Origin: Blastococcus sp. CCUG 61487
Lineage (GTDB): Bacteria > Actinomycetota > Actinomycetes > Mycobacteriales > Geodermatophilaceae
Length of the DNA: 64,000 nt
Assembly (NCBI RefSeq): GCF_005222955.1
Contig: NZ_LWUA01000223.1
Coordinates: 1-64,000 of the forward strand
Direction: 5' to 3'
In this document: piece by piece, positions 52,701 to 60,110 of the stretch
Layout of the letters: each line of letters starts with the position of its first letter
Position numbering within the stretch: the stretch's first letter is position 1
Program-made: the position numbers and the translations under genes
The notes under the pieces: generated by a model
Databases searched by the model: none
Told to the model about the DNA's origin: nothing
Seen by the model: only the letters and a program-made list of their open reading frames with translations

Positions 52701-54711
52701 GGAGTCGGTCACCCGGCACTTCCGCGAACTGGGCGTCGACGTGCAGGCGGAAGACGTCACCGTCGTCGGCATCGGGGACATGTCCGGTGACGTGTTCGGC
52801 AACGGGATGCTGCTGTCCGAGCACATCCGGCTGGTCGCCGCCTTCGACCACCGGCACGTCTTCGTCGACCCGTCACCGGACGCGGCGTCGTCCTTCGCCG
52901 AGCGGAGGCGGCTGTTCGAGCTGCCGCGCTCGTCGTGGGCGGACTACGACCCCGCCCTGATCAGCGCCGGCGGCGGGGTGTGGGAGCGGACGGCGAAGTG
53001 GGTACCGGTGTCGGACCAGATGCGCGAGGCGCTCGGGCTGGCCGGCGAGGTGACGGCGCTGAGCCCGGAGGAGCTGATCCGGGCGATCCTGCTGGCGCCG
53101 GTCGACCTGCTGTTCAACGGGGGCATCGGCACCTACGTGAAGGCCTCGGGGGAGAGCGCCGCCGACGTAGGTGACAAGGCCAACGACGCCGTCCGCGTGG
53201 ACGGCGGGCAGCTCCGGGTCCGGGTCGTCGGCGAGGGCGGCAACCTGGGGTTCACCCAGCGCGGCCGGATCGAGTACGCGTTGACCGGCGGGAAGATCAA
53301 CACCGACGCCATCGACAACTCGGCCGGCGTGGACACCTCCGACCACGAGGTGAACATCAAGATCGCCCTCAACGCGGTGGTGGACGGCGGCGGCCTCGAC
53401 CCGGAGGGCCGGGCCGCGCTGCTGGAGGAGATGACCGACGAGGTCGCGGACGCCGTCCTCACCGACAACCACGCGCAGAACGCCACGCTGGCGGGGGAGA
53501 CGACGACCGCGCGCCAGCTCCTCGACGCGCACGAGCGGTTCATGCGCGCGCTGGAGCGCTCCGGCCGGCTGCAACGCGCGGTCGAGGCCCTGCCCGACGA
53601 GCGCCAGCTGGCCGAGCGCCGCCGCGACGGGCACGGGCTCACCGGGCCGGAGCTGTCGGTGCTGCTCGCCTACGCCAAGCTCGACACCGAGGCCGCGGTG
53701 CTGGGTTCGTCGCTGCCCGACGATCCGACCTTCGAGCCGCTGCTGCGGCAGTACTTCCCCCGGCCGCTGCAGGAGCGGTTCGCCGACGCGCTCGCCGGCC
53801 ACCCGCTGCGCCGGGAGATCGTCGCGACCGCCCTGACCAACAGGTCGGTGAACGTCGCCGGCGTGACCGGGCTGTTCCGGCTGGCGGAGGAGACCGGCGT
53901 CTCGCCGGCGACCGTCGTGCGGGCGCACGCGATCGCCCGGGCGGTCTTCGACGTCGACCGGCTGTGGGACGCCGCCCGCCCGCTGGACAACCGGGTCCCC
54001 GCGGCCGTGCAGATGGAGCTGCGTGGCGAGGCCAGCCGGCTGGCCGAGCGGGCGACGCGCTGGCTGCTCCGGCAGCAGGACGTCACGGCAGAGCCGCCGC
54101 AGCCGGTGACCAGCGTGACGGACCGGTTCGCCGCACCGGTCGCGGCGGTGCGGGCCGGGTTGCCGGACTGGCTGCTCGGCCAGGAGGCCGCGGCCTTCGC
54201 CGGACGGGCGGGCCGGCTGCGCGACGCCGGGGTGCCCGACGGGCTGGCCGCCGAGGTGGCCGCCGCGCCGCTGCTGCCCGCGGCGCTCGACCTTGCCGTC
54301 ATCACCGAGCGGACCGGCGCACCCGTCGAGCTCGCCGCGCGGGTGATGCAGTGCCTGGCCGAGCGCCTGGGCCTGGTCGGCCTGCGCGACCTCATCACCG
54401 CGCTCCCGCGCGACCGGCGCTGGCCCTCGATGGCGCGGGCCTCGCTGCGCGACGACCTCGCCCAGGAGCAGTCCTCGCTCACCGAGGACGTCCTCGGGCT
54501 GCGCAGCGCGGACACCGACGACCCGCGTGCGCTCGTCGCCGCGTGGGAGGAGGCCTGGGACGGTGCCCAGCAGCGCGCCGCCGCCCAGCTCGCCGACATC
54601 CTCGGCGGGGACCGGTACGAGCTGGCCGAGCTGCTGGTCGCCGTCCGCACGCTGCGCGGCCTGCGTCGCCGTCGCCAGGCCCGCCGCCTCCCCCGCCCCG
54701 CCGAGACGTAG
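49759..54711 (+). CDS. gdh: NAD-specific glutamate dehydrogenase, large 180-kDa type
   Basis: 1650 residues, the expected size of the L-180 class. An N-terminal regulatory half with ACT-like segments (DDMPHLVDSVTAEVVRQGF) leads to the catalytic core near 820-1150. There KVARGGLRWSDRREDLRTEV and PTGAKGGFVVKQ contain the substrate-binding and catalytic lysines, and VVGIGDMSGDVFGNGM is the NAD site. A helical C-terminal domain ends the protein. It deaminates glutamate to 2-oxoglutarate and ammonia, mainly for catabolism. The gene is monocistronic or follows the holin-like gene. A very large perfect hairpin lies ten bases after its stop. Confidence 0.96.
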   Translation: MASTPASSSDLAALEAAREEKRTLLEEAARQAVARLDPESGYPDGCTADDVPALLRRYYWSAPAAEVRERAPDLLAQLALGHMAAARIRPPGAALVDVVHAPDGVAVVRLATDDMPHLVDSVTAEVVRQGFVIAHVIHPVIVVRRDLRGRLLSFCDASSAADCGPDALAESWMALVLDGPLDGEAITDLVTGLRTVLDDVRAVDEDTERLRTRLLDLAAALEGTQAAGTADVADPADDPDEAAALLRWLADGNFLLLGARDVDLERPGGGDGRARAVAGSGLGVLRSDIDLSAGSPAPEGADVRGGHLLTVTKADLRSSVHRRTWLDLVVLTLPRPDGRGVREHRFVGLFPSTAASTRVLDVPVVRRRAAGVIARSGVPAESHTGKELLEILETYPRDELFQVGTDELLPVVDAVLELQERRQTRLFLRRDPTGRFWSAVVYLPRDRYTTAVRLAMQRLLLEHLGGRSIEYTARSTESVLARLHFVVRLQSGRNGRTAPARVDVAALQAELAAAARSWTDDLSDALDERHGAEGERLFARVADAFPAAYQEDFPAERAVDDLARLDALADGELSLQLWTPKGAAPGERRLTVYRVGERLLLSEVLPLLQHMGVSVVDERPYEIDRIGSPLSWIYDFGLTLAPTVPQAELPLLRSLPERFTDALDAVWRGEAEDDGLGALVLLAGLNWRQVGVVRAYVQWLRQAGLPFSQAYVESTLADHPDVVARMVALFEARFSPRSTGREERQAVLTESLRQSIGEVASLDADRVLSSLLAAITATQRTTYYAMSSPPYPALALKLDPSVVPDLPEPRPLHEVWVSSPRVMGVHLRFGKVARGGLRWSDRREDLRTEVLGLVKAQMVKNTVIVPTGAKGGFVVKQPPADPSREAQQAEGQACYKIFIGALLALTDNLADGAVVPAEKVVRHDGDDTYLVVAADKGTATFSDLANSIALERGYWLGDAFASGGSVGYDHKAMGITARGAWESVTRHFRELGVDVQAEDVTVVGIGDMSGDVFGNGMLLSEHIRLVAAFDHRHVFVDPSPDAASSFAERRRLFELPRSSWADYDPALISAGGGVWERTAKWVPVSDQMREALGLAGEVTALSPEELIRAILLAPVDLLFNGGIGTYVKASGESAADVGDKANDAVRVDGGQLRVRVVGEGGNLGFTQRGRIEYALTGGKINTDAIDNSAGVDTSDHEVNIKIALNAVVDGGGLDPEGRAALLEEMTDEVADAVLTDNHAQNATLAGETTTARQLLDAHERFMRALERSGRLQRAVEALPDERQLAERRRDGHGLTGPELSVLLAYAKLDTEAAVLGSSLPDDPTFEPLLRQYFPRPLQERFADALAGHPLRREIVATALTNRSVNVAGVTGLFRLAEETGVSPATVVRAHAIARAVFDVDRLWDAARPLDNRVPAAVQMELRGEASRLAERATRWLLRQQDVTAEPPQPVTSVTDRFAAPVAAVRAGLPDWLLGQEAAAFAGRAGRLRDAGVPDGLAAEVAAAPLLPAALDLAVITERTGAPVELAARVMQCLAERLGLVGLRDLITALPRDRRWPSMARASLRDDLAQEQSSLTEDVLGLRSADTDDPRALVAAWEEAWDGAQQRAAAQLADILGGDRYELAELLVAVRTLRGLRRRRQARRLPRPAET

Positions 54712-54721
54712 CCCTCCGCCT

Positions 54722-54783
54722 CACGAGATCTGCACACTCGGGGCTCTCAGCGCGTCGAGAGCCCCGAGTGTGCAGATCTCGTG
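54722..54783. repeat. Perfect 27-bp stem, 8-base loop hairpin
   Basis: The left arm begins CACGAGATCTGCACACTC and ends GGGGCTCTC; the right arm is its exact complement. The loop is AGCGCGTC. There is no mismatch in 27 pairs. It lies between co-directional gdh and the GH15 gene, 53 bases before the latter's start. It is far stronger than a normal terminator and may be a repeat-family element that also stops gdh transcription. Confidence 0.9.
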
Positions 54784-54836
54784 TGTGGGCACGTGTGGGA
54801 GGAACCCTCCTGGCCACCGACCCGAGGACCGTTGCC

Positions 54837-56690
54837 GTGCCCTTGCGCCCCATCGTCCGCACCGACGGATACCTGCCGATCGAGGACCACGGACTGATCG
54901 GGGACGGCGCGACCGCCGCGCTCGTGGGGCGGGACGGCAGCATCCCCTGGTTCTGCCTGCCCGACTTCGACAGCCGGCCGTTCGTCGCCGGCCTGCTGGA
55001 CGCCGAGCGCGGCGGCAGCCTCGACGTCACCCCCGTCGGGCTCACCGCCTCCGCCCAGCGCTACCTGCCCGACACCGGGGTGCTGGTCACCGAGCTGCAG
55101 GGCCCCGACGGCCGCCTGGAGCTGACCGACTGCCTGACGCTCCGGTCGGGAGCCGACCTGGGGGAGCAGGTGGCGGCCGGTCGCGGTGAGCTGCTGCGCA
55201 CGGCGCGGGTGGTGTCCGGGACCGTCGAGGTGGACGTGCGGCTGCGGCCGCTGGACGCCCTGCAGTACCGGCAGGAGCTGGGGGCGTGGCGGCTGCACTG
55301 GCCGGCCCAGCCCGAGCGCGAGCTGTACCTGTGGTGCTCGCACGACATCGAGCCGAGCCGCGACGGCAGCCTGGGCGGGCGGGTCACCCTGAGCCAGGGT
55401 GACCTGCTGATCCTCACGCTGCACTGGTCGGGCCAGACCCACCTGCTGGCCCGGACCGCTCCCCAGCGGCTGATCGACCAGACGGCGGCCGCCTGGCGGG
55501 ACTGGGCCGAGCACATCGACTACGACGGCCCGCAGCGCGACCTCGTCCGGCGGTCGGCGGTGACCCTCAAGCTGCTGGACCACGCGTCGACCGGGGCGGT
55601 CATGGCCGCCGCCACCTCGTCGCTGCCGGAGGAGATCGGCGGCGTCCGCAACTGGGACTACCGCTACACCTGGGTGCGCGATGCGGCCTTCACCACCTAC
55701 GCGCTGCGCCGGATCGGCATGCGCCAGGAGGCCGATTCGTTCCTCGCCTGGACGCTGCGCAACGTCGAGCGCGATGAGCGGACGAGCATCGTCTACACCC
55801 TCGACGGGCAGCGGCCCGGACTGGAGTGGCAGGACCTCGCCCTGTCGGGCTACCGCAGGTCGGGTCCGGTCCGCTGGGGCAACGGCGCCGCCCGGCAGGT
55901 CCAGCACGACGTCTACGGCGAGCTGCTGGACGTCGCCTACCAGTGGGCGCGCGGCGGAGGCCAGGTGAACGAGCCGCTCTGGCGGGCGCTGAGCGCCCTC
56001 ACCGAGCAGGCGATCGGCAACTGGCGGACGCCGGACAACGGGATCTGGGAGATCCGGGACACCGGCCGGCCCTTCACCTACTCGGTGGCGATGTGCCACG
56101 TCGCGGTGGACCGGGCGGTGCAGATCGCCGAGCTGTGCGGCCTGCCGCACCCTGCTGAGCGGTGGCGGCGGGAGGCGGACCGGATCCGGACGGCGGTGCT
56201 GGAGGAGGCCTGGGACCCCGAACGGGAGACGTTCACCGAGCACCTCACGCCACCCGGCGAGGTCGACCGCGGTGGCCTGGACGGCTCGCTGCTCACCCTG
56301 CCGCTGCGCCGGCTCGTCCGGGCCGACGACCCGCGGATGGTCGCCACCACCGAGGCGGTCCGCCGGCACCTCGACGCCGGCGACGGGCTGCTCTACCGCT
56401 ACCTGCACACCGACTCGCCGGACGGGCTGCCCGGCCAGGAGGGCGCCTTCCTGCTGTGCAGCTTCTGGCTGGTCGACAACCTCGCCGGCCAGGGCAAGCT
56501 GGACGAGGCGCACGAGCTGTACGACTCGCTGTGCGGCCGCGCGAACGACCTGGGGCTGCTCGCCGAGGAGATCGATCCGGGCACGGGCGCCTTCCTCGGC
56601 AACTTCCCGCAGGCGTTCAGCCACGTCGGGGTGGTCACCAGCGGGTGGAACCTGGCCCGGGCCGCCGCGACCAGGAAGGCAAAACGATGA
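54837..56690 (+). CDS. Glycoside hydrolase family 15 protein (trehalase/glucoamylase-like)
   Basis: 617 residues from the GTG at 54837 with GAGGA upstream; the open frame continues into gdh but only as shadow. The (alpha/alpha)6 GH15 barrel shows IEDHGLIGDGATAALVGRDG, WFCLPDFDSRPFVAGLLD, GGVRNWDYRYTWVRDAAFT and the general-base region GQEGAFLLCSFWLVDNL. This class includes the mycobacterial trehalase as well as glucoamylases and dextranases. The otsAB trehalose genes elsewhere in the window make trehalase plausible but do not prove it. There is no signal peptide, so it is cytoplasmic. Coupled by ATGA to a G6PD-like gene. Confidence 0.9.
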   Translation: MPLRPIVRTDGYLPIEDHGLIGDGATAALVGRDGSIPWFCLPDFDSRPFVAGLLDAERGGSLDVTPVGLTASAQRYLPDTGVLVTELQGPDGRLELTDCLTLRSGADLGEQVAAGRGELLRTARVVSGTVEVDVRLRPLDALQYRQELGAWRLHWPAQPERELYLWCSHDIEPSRDGSLGGRVTLSQGDLLILTLHWSGQTHLLARTAPQRLIDQTAAAWRDWAEHIDYDGPQRDLVRRSAVTLKLLDHASTGAVMAAATSSLPEEIGGVRNWDYRYTWVRDAAFTTYALRRIGMRQEADSFLAWTLRNVERDERTSIVYTLDGQRPGLEWQDLALSGYRRSGPVRWGNGAARQVQHDVYGELLDVAYQWARGGGQVNEPLWRALSALTEQAIGNWRTPDNGIWEIRDTGRPFTYSVAMCHVAVDRAVQIAELCGLPHPAERWRREADRIRTAVLEEAWDPERETFTEHLTPPGEVDRGGLDGSLLTLPLRRLVRADDPRMVATTEAVRRHLDAGDGLLYRYLHTDSPDGLPGQEGAFLLCSFWLVDNLAGQGKLDEAHELYDSLCGRANDLGLLAEEIDPGTGAFLGNFPQAFSHVGVVTSGWNLARAAATRKAKR

Positions 56691-58048
56691 CCCGCTCGCT
56701 CGTCGTCCTCGGGGGTACCGGCGACCTCGCCGGACGGCTGCTGCTCCCCGGCCTCGCGGAGCTCGAGGACGCCGGGAAGCTGCCCGACGACCTCGTCGTC
56801 GTCGCCGTCGGCACCCGCGACAGGTCCGACGAGGACTACCGCGGGTGGGCCCGGGACCGGCTGGCCGAGCACGCCGACCGGGTGCCCGAGACGGCCCGGG
56901 ACGCCCTGGTCGCGCGGCTGTCCTTCGAGCAGGGCGACGTGACGCGGCCGGAGGACCTGCGGCGCGCGCTCGACCGGGCGGGAGGCTCGCCCGTCGTCTA
57001 CCTGGCGCTGCCCAACACGATCTTCCTGCCGACCCTGGAGGCGCTCGAGGAGGCCGGGCTGCCCGACGGCACCGTCATCGCCGTCGAGAAGCCGTTCGGC
57101 CGTGATCTCGCCGACGCCCGCCGGCTCAACGAGGTGCTGCACCGGCTGGTGCCCGAGGACCGGGTGTTCCGCACCGATCACTTCCTCGCCATGCAGACCG
57201 TGCTCAACATCCTGGGGCTCCGCTTCGCCAACCGGCTGTTCGAGCCGGTGTGGAACGCCGCCCACGTCGAGCGGGTGGAGATCGTGTTCGACGAGAGCCT
57301 CGGCCTGGAGGGTCGCGCCGGCTACTACGACTCCGCGGGCGCGCTGCGCGACATGCTGCAGAACCACCTGCTGCAGCAGCTCGCCCTGATCGCGATGGAG
57401 CCACCCACGGCGATCGACGCCCGCAGCCTGTCGGCCCGGAAGGCCGACGTGCTCCGCGCCGTCCGGCCACCTGCGGACATGGCCCGCCACACGGTGCGGG
57501 CCCGGTACACCGCCGGCACCGTCGACGGGCGGGATCTCCCCGACTACGTCGACGAGGACGGCGTGCAGCCCGACCGGGGCACCGAGACCTACGCCGAGTA
57601 CACGGTCACCGTCGAGAACTGGCGCTGGGCGGGTGTGCCGTTCTGGCTGCGCACCGGCAAGGCGCTGGGCAGCGACCGGCAGGAGATCGCGATCCACTTC
57701 AAGCCGGTGCCGCACCTGCCCTTCGGGGGCAGCGAGCCGCAGCCCGACGTGCTCCGGCTGCGCTTCGACCCGGACGGCATCGCCCTCGAGCTCAACCTCA
57801 ACGGCGCCGACGACCCCTTCGAGCTCGAGCGTCGCTCCCTCGACATGGCCCTGGCCCCGCAGCGCCTGTCGGCCTACGGGCTGCTGCTGCAGGAGATGCT
57901 CACCGGCCGCGCGACCCTGTCGATCAGCGACGTCGAGGCCGAGGAGAGCTGGCGGATCGTCGAGCCGATCCTCGCTGCCTGGGCCGCCGACGACGTGCCG
58001 CTGCTCGAGTACCCGGCCGGCTCCGACGGGCCGTCTCGGCCGGTATGA
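56687..58048 (+). CDS. Glucose-6-phosphate dehydrogenase family protein, atypical active site
   Basis: 453 residues, overlapping the GH15 stop by 4 bases. The NAD(P) loop is GGTGDLAGRLLLPGL (usually GASGDL). The substrate motif, normally R-I-D-H-Y-L-G-K-E, reads RTDHFLAMQ (residues 162-170). The catalytic Asp-His pair is kept but the phosphate-binding Lys is Met169. EKPFGRD and FANRLFEPVWNAAHVERV agree with the family. It may oxidise a different sugar or sugar phosphate. Coupling to a GH15 enzyme suggests that it handles glucose released in the cytoplasm. Classic zwf partners (opcA, tal, gnd) are absent here, so this is probably a paralogue. Confidence 0.85.
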   Translation: MTRSLVVLGGTGDLAGRLLLPGLAELEDAGKLPDDLVVVAVGTRDRSDEDYRGWARDRLAEHADRVPETARDALVARLSFEQGDVTRPEDLRRALDRAGGSPVVYLALPNTIFLPTLEALEEAGLPDGTVIAVEKPFGRDLADARRLNEVLHRLVPEDRVFRTDHFLAMQTVLNILGLRFANRLFEPVWNAAHVERVEIVFDESLGLEGRAGYYDSAGALRDMLQNHLLQQLALIAMEPPTAIDARSLSARKADVLRAVRPPADMARHTVRARYTAGTVDGRDLPDYVDEDGVQPDRGTETYAEYTVTVENWRWAGVPFWLRTGKALGSDRQEIAIHFKPVPHLPFGGSEPQPDVLRLRFDPDGIALELNLNGADDPFELERRSLDMALAPQRLSAYGLLLQEMLTGRATLSISDVEAEESWRIVEPILAAWAADDVPLLEYPAGSDGPSRPV

Positions 58049-58129
58049 CGCCGTCTACCACCTGTCCTAGAGAGCCGTAGACGAGGCCAGACGCGTGGCC
58101 CGCGCCGGGGCAGGGAACGATGGACGGCG

Positions 58130-59797
58130 ATGAACGACGACCAGGACGGACCCACCTTCGACGCGCTCGGCCTCCGACCCGAGCTGCTGCACGCCCTCGG
58201 CACCCTCGGCTACGAGGAGCCCACCCCCATCCAGCTCGAGGCGATCCCCCTGCTCGTCGGGGGCGGCGACCTGCTCGGGCAGGCGGCGACGGGCACCGGC
58301 AAGACCGCCGCGTTCGCGCTGCCCGTCCTCCAGCGGCTCGAGGCGCACCGTTCCGGCGGGTCCCCCGTCGCGCTGGTGCTGGTGCCGACCCGGGAGCTGG
58401 CCGTCCAGGTGTCGGAGGCGTTCCACCGCTACGGCAAAGACCTCGGCGCGCGGGTGCTGCCGGTCTACGGCGGCGCCCCGATCGTGCGCCAGCTCCGCTC
58501 GCTCCAGGCGGGTGTCGACGTCGTCGTCGCCACGCCCGGCCGGGCGCTGGACCTGCTGAACCGCGGCAGCCTGCGGCTGGACGAGGTCGCCACCGTGGTG
58601 CTCGACGAGGCCGACGAGATGCTCGACATGGGCTTCGCCGAGGACCTCGAGGCGATCCTGGACGAGACCCCGGAGCAGCGGCAGACGGTGCTCTTCTCGG
58701 CGACGATGCCGCGGCGGCTGGACGCGCTGGCCCGCCGGCACCTGCGCGACCCGGCCCGGATCTCGATCGCCAGGGAGCAGGCGCCGGCGGGGGAGGCGCC
58801 GCGGGTGCGGCAGACCGCCTACGTCGTCCCCCGCGGGGCCAAGCCCGCGGCGCTCGGCCGGATCCTCGACATCGAGGCGCCGACGGCGGCGATCGTCTTC
58901 TGCCGCACGCGCGAGGAGGTCGACAGCCTCACCGAGACGCTCAACGGCCGGGGGTACCGGGCCGAGCCGCTGCACGGCGGGATGAGCCAGGAGCAGCGGG
59001 ACAAGGTGATGAGCCGGCTGCGCAGCGGGACGGCGGACCTTCTCGTGGCCACCGACGTCGCAGCACGCGGACTGGACATCGAGCAGCTGACCCACGTGGT
59101 CAACTACGACGTCCCGTCGGCTCCCGAGTCGTACGTGCACCGCATCGGCCGGGTGGGCCGTGCCGGCCGCGAGGGCGTGGCGATCACGCTGGCCGAGCCG
59201 CGCGAGCACCGGATGCTCAAGACGATCGAGAAGGTCGCCGGGTCGCCGATCCCGGTGCAGACGGTGCCCACCGTCGCCGATCTGCGGGCCCGCCGCCTGG
59301 ACCTCACCCGCGCCGCCCTGCGCGAGAGCCTGCTCGGGGACGAGCTGGACAGGTTCCGGGTCGTCGTGGAGACGCTGGCCGACGAGTTCGACCTCATGGA
59401 GGTCGCGCTCGCCGCGGTCAAGCTGGCGCACGAGGCCGCCGGTGGCACGGACGACGACGAGGAGATCCCGCAGGTCTCCTTCCGCCCCGACTCCGGCAAG
59501 CGGACCGACGCGCGGGGCGCCGGCCGGGAGACCGGTCGGCCGCGCAGGAGCCCCGGTGGCCCGACGGCGCGGGTGTTCGTCGGTCTCGGCCGGGAGGCCG
59601 GCGTCCGGCCGGGCGACCTGGTCGGCGCGATCACGGGGGAGACCGAGCTGCGCGGCAAGGACATCGGCTCGATCGAGATCCACCAGCGGTTCGCGCTGGT
59701 GGAGGTGCCGGAGTCCGCGGCCGACGACGTGGTCCGGTCGCTGCGGGCCACGATGATCAGGGGCCGCAAGGCGACCGTCCGCCGCGACCGCACCTGA
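58130..59797 (+). CDS. DEAD-box RNA helicase with DbpA-type RNA-binding domain
   Basis: 555 residues. Helicase motifs are complete: Q motif FDALGLRPELLHALGTLGY then PTPIQ, Walker A GQAATGTGKTAAF, DEAD in VVLDEADEMLDMGF, SAT, and motif VI YVHRIGRVGRAGREG. The C-terminus (about 478-555) holds a DbpA RNA-binding domain (VFVGLGREAGVRPGDLVGAI), as in DeaD/CsdA. It remodels RNA in ribosome assembly or cold adaptation. The 70 residues between core and RNA-binding domain are Arg/Gly-rich. A decayed transporter fragment begins directly after its stop. Confidence 0.95.
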   Translation: MNDDQDGPTFDALGLRPELLHALGTLGYEEPTPIQLEAIPLLVGGGDLLGQAATGTGKTAAFALPVLQRLEAHRSGGSPVALVLVPTRELAVQVSEAFHRYGKDLGARVLPVYGGAPIVRQLRSLQAGVDVVVATPGRALDLLNRGSLRLDEVATVVLDEADEMLDMGFAEDLEAILDETPEQRQTVLFSATMPRRLDALARRHLRDPARISIAREQAPAGEAPRVRQTAYVVPRGAKPAALGRILDIEAPTAAIVFCRTREEVDSLTETLNGRGYRAEPLHGGMSQEQRDKVMSRLRSGTADLLVATDVAARGLDIEQLTHVVNYDVPSAPESYVHRIGRVGRAGREGVAITLAEPREHRMLKTIEKVAGSPIPVQTVPTVADLRARRLDLTRAALRESLLGDELDRFRVVVETLADEFDLMEVALAAVKLAHEAAGGTDDDEEIPQVSFRPDSGKRTDARGAGRETGRPRRSPGGPTARVFVGLGREAGVRPGDLVGAITGETELRGKDIGSIEIHQRFALVEVPESAADDVVRSLRATMIRGRKATVRRDRT

Positions 59798-59798
59798 C

Positions 59799-60110
59799 GG
59801 CAGCCTGTTCGCCTGCTTCCAGGGCTCGCTGGGGCTGATCTTCGGCAGCGCGACCACCCGGGCGCTGGAGGAGGCGGGGGCGCACGCCGGCACCGGGTCG
59901 GCCTTCCTCGGCTTCCTGCAGTACCTGCTCGCCGCCCGCGTCTCGCCGCTGGTCGGCATCGCCGGTGAGCAGACCGCCGTCCCGATGGGCGTGGCCACGC
60001 TGGCCTCGGTCGTGCTGGCGGTGCTCGCCTTCACGCTGATCGGCCGGGGCACCCGGGTCCCGGAGACGGTGCCCGCGGCACCCGCTCCCGTCCTGGTCCC
60101 GGCCGGCTAG
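59799..60110 (+). pseudogene. 3' remnant of a Bcr/CflA-type multidrug MFS exporter
   Basis: Frame translation from 59799 gives 103 codons before TAG at 60108: GSLFACFQGSLGLIFGSATT, a GTGSAFLGFLQYLLAARVSP segment, then a hydrophobic helix ASVVLAVLAFTLIGRG. These match the last three helices of Bcr/CflA exporters, where the G-T-A-S-A-L-L-G-x-L-Q motif is typical. There is no start codon and no N-terminal part; the match begins one base after the helicase stop. A deletion has therefore fused the helicase gene end to the tail of an exporter gene. Its stop overlaps the stop of the opposite-strand phosphatase gene (CTAG). Confidence 0.8.

Noticed and set aside
49663-52857. A 1064-codon minus-strand open frame opposite glutamate dehydrogenase
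   Set aside because: Shadow of a highly biased gene. No motif, start site or domain supports it.
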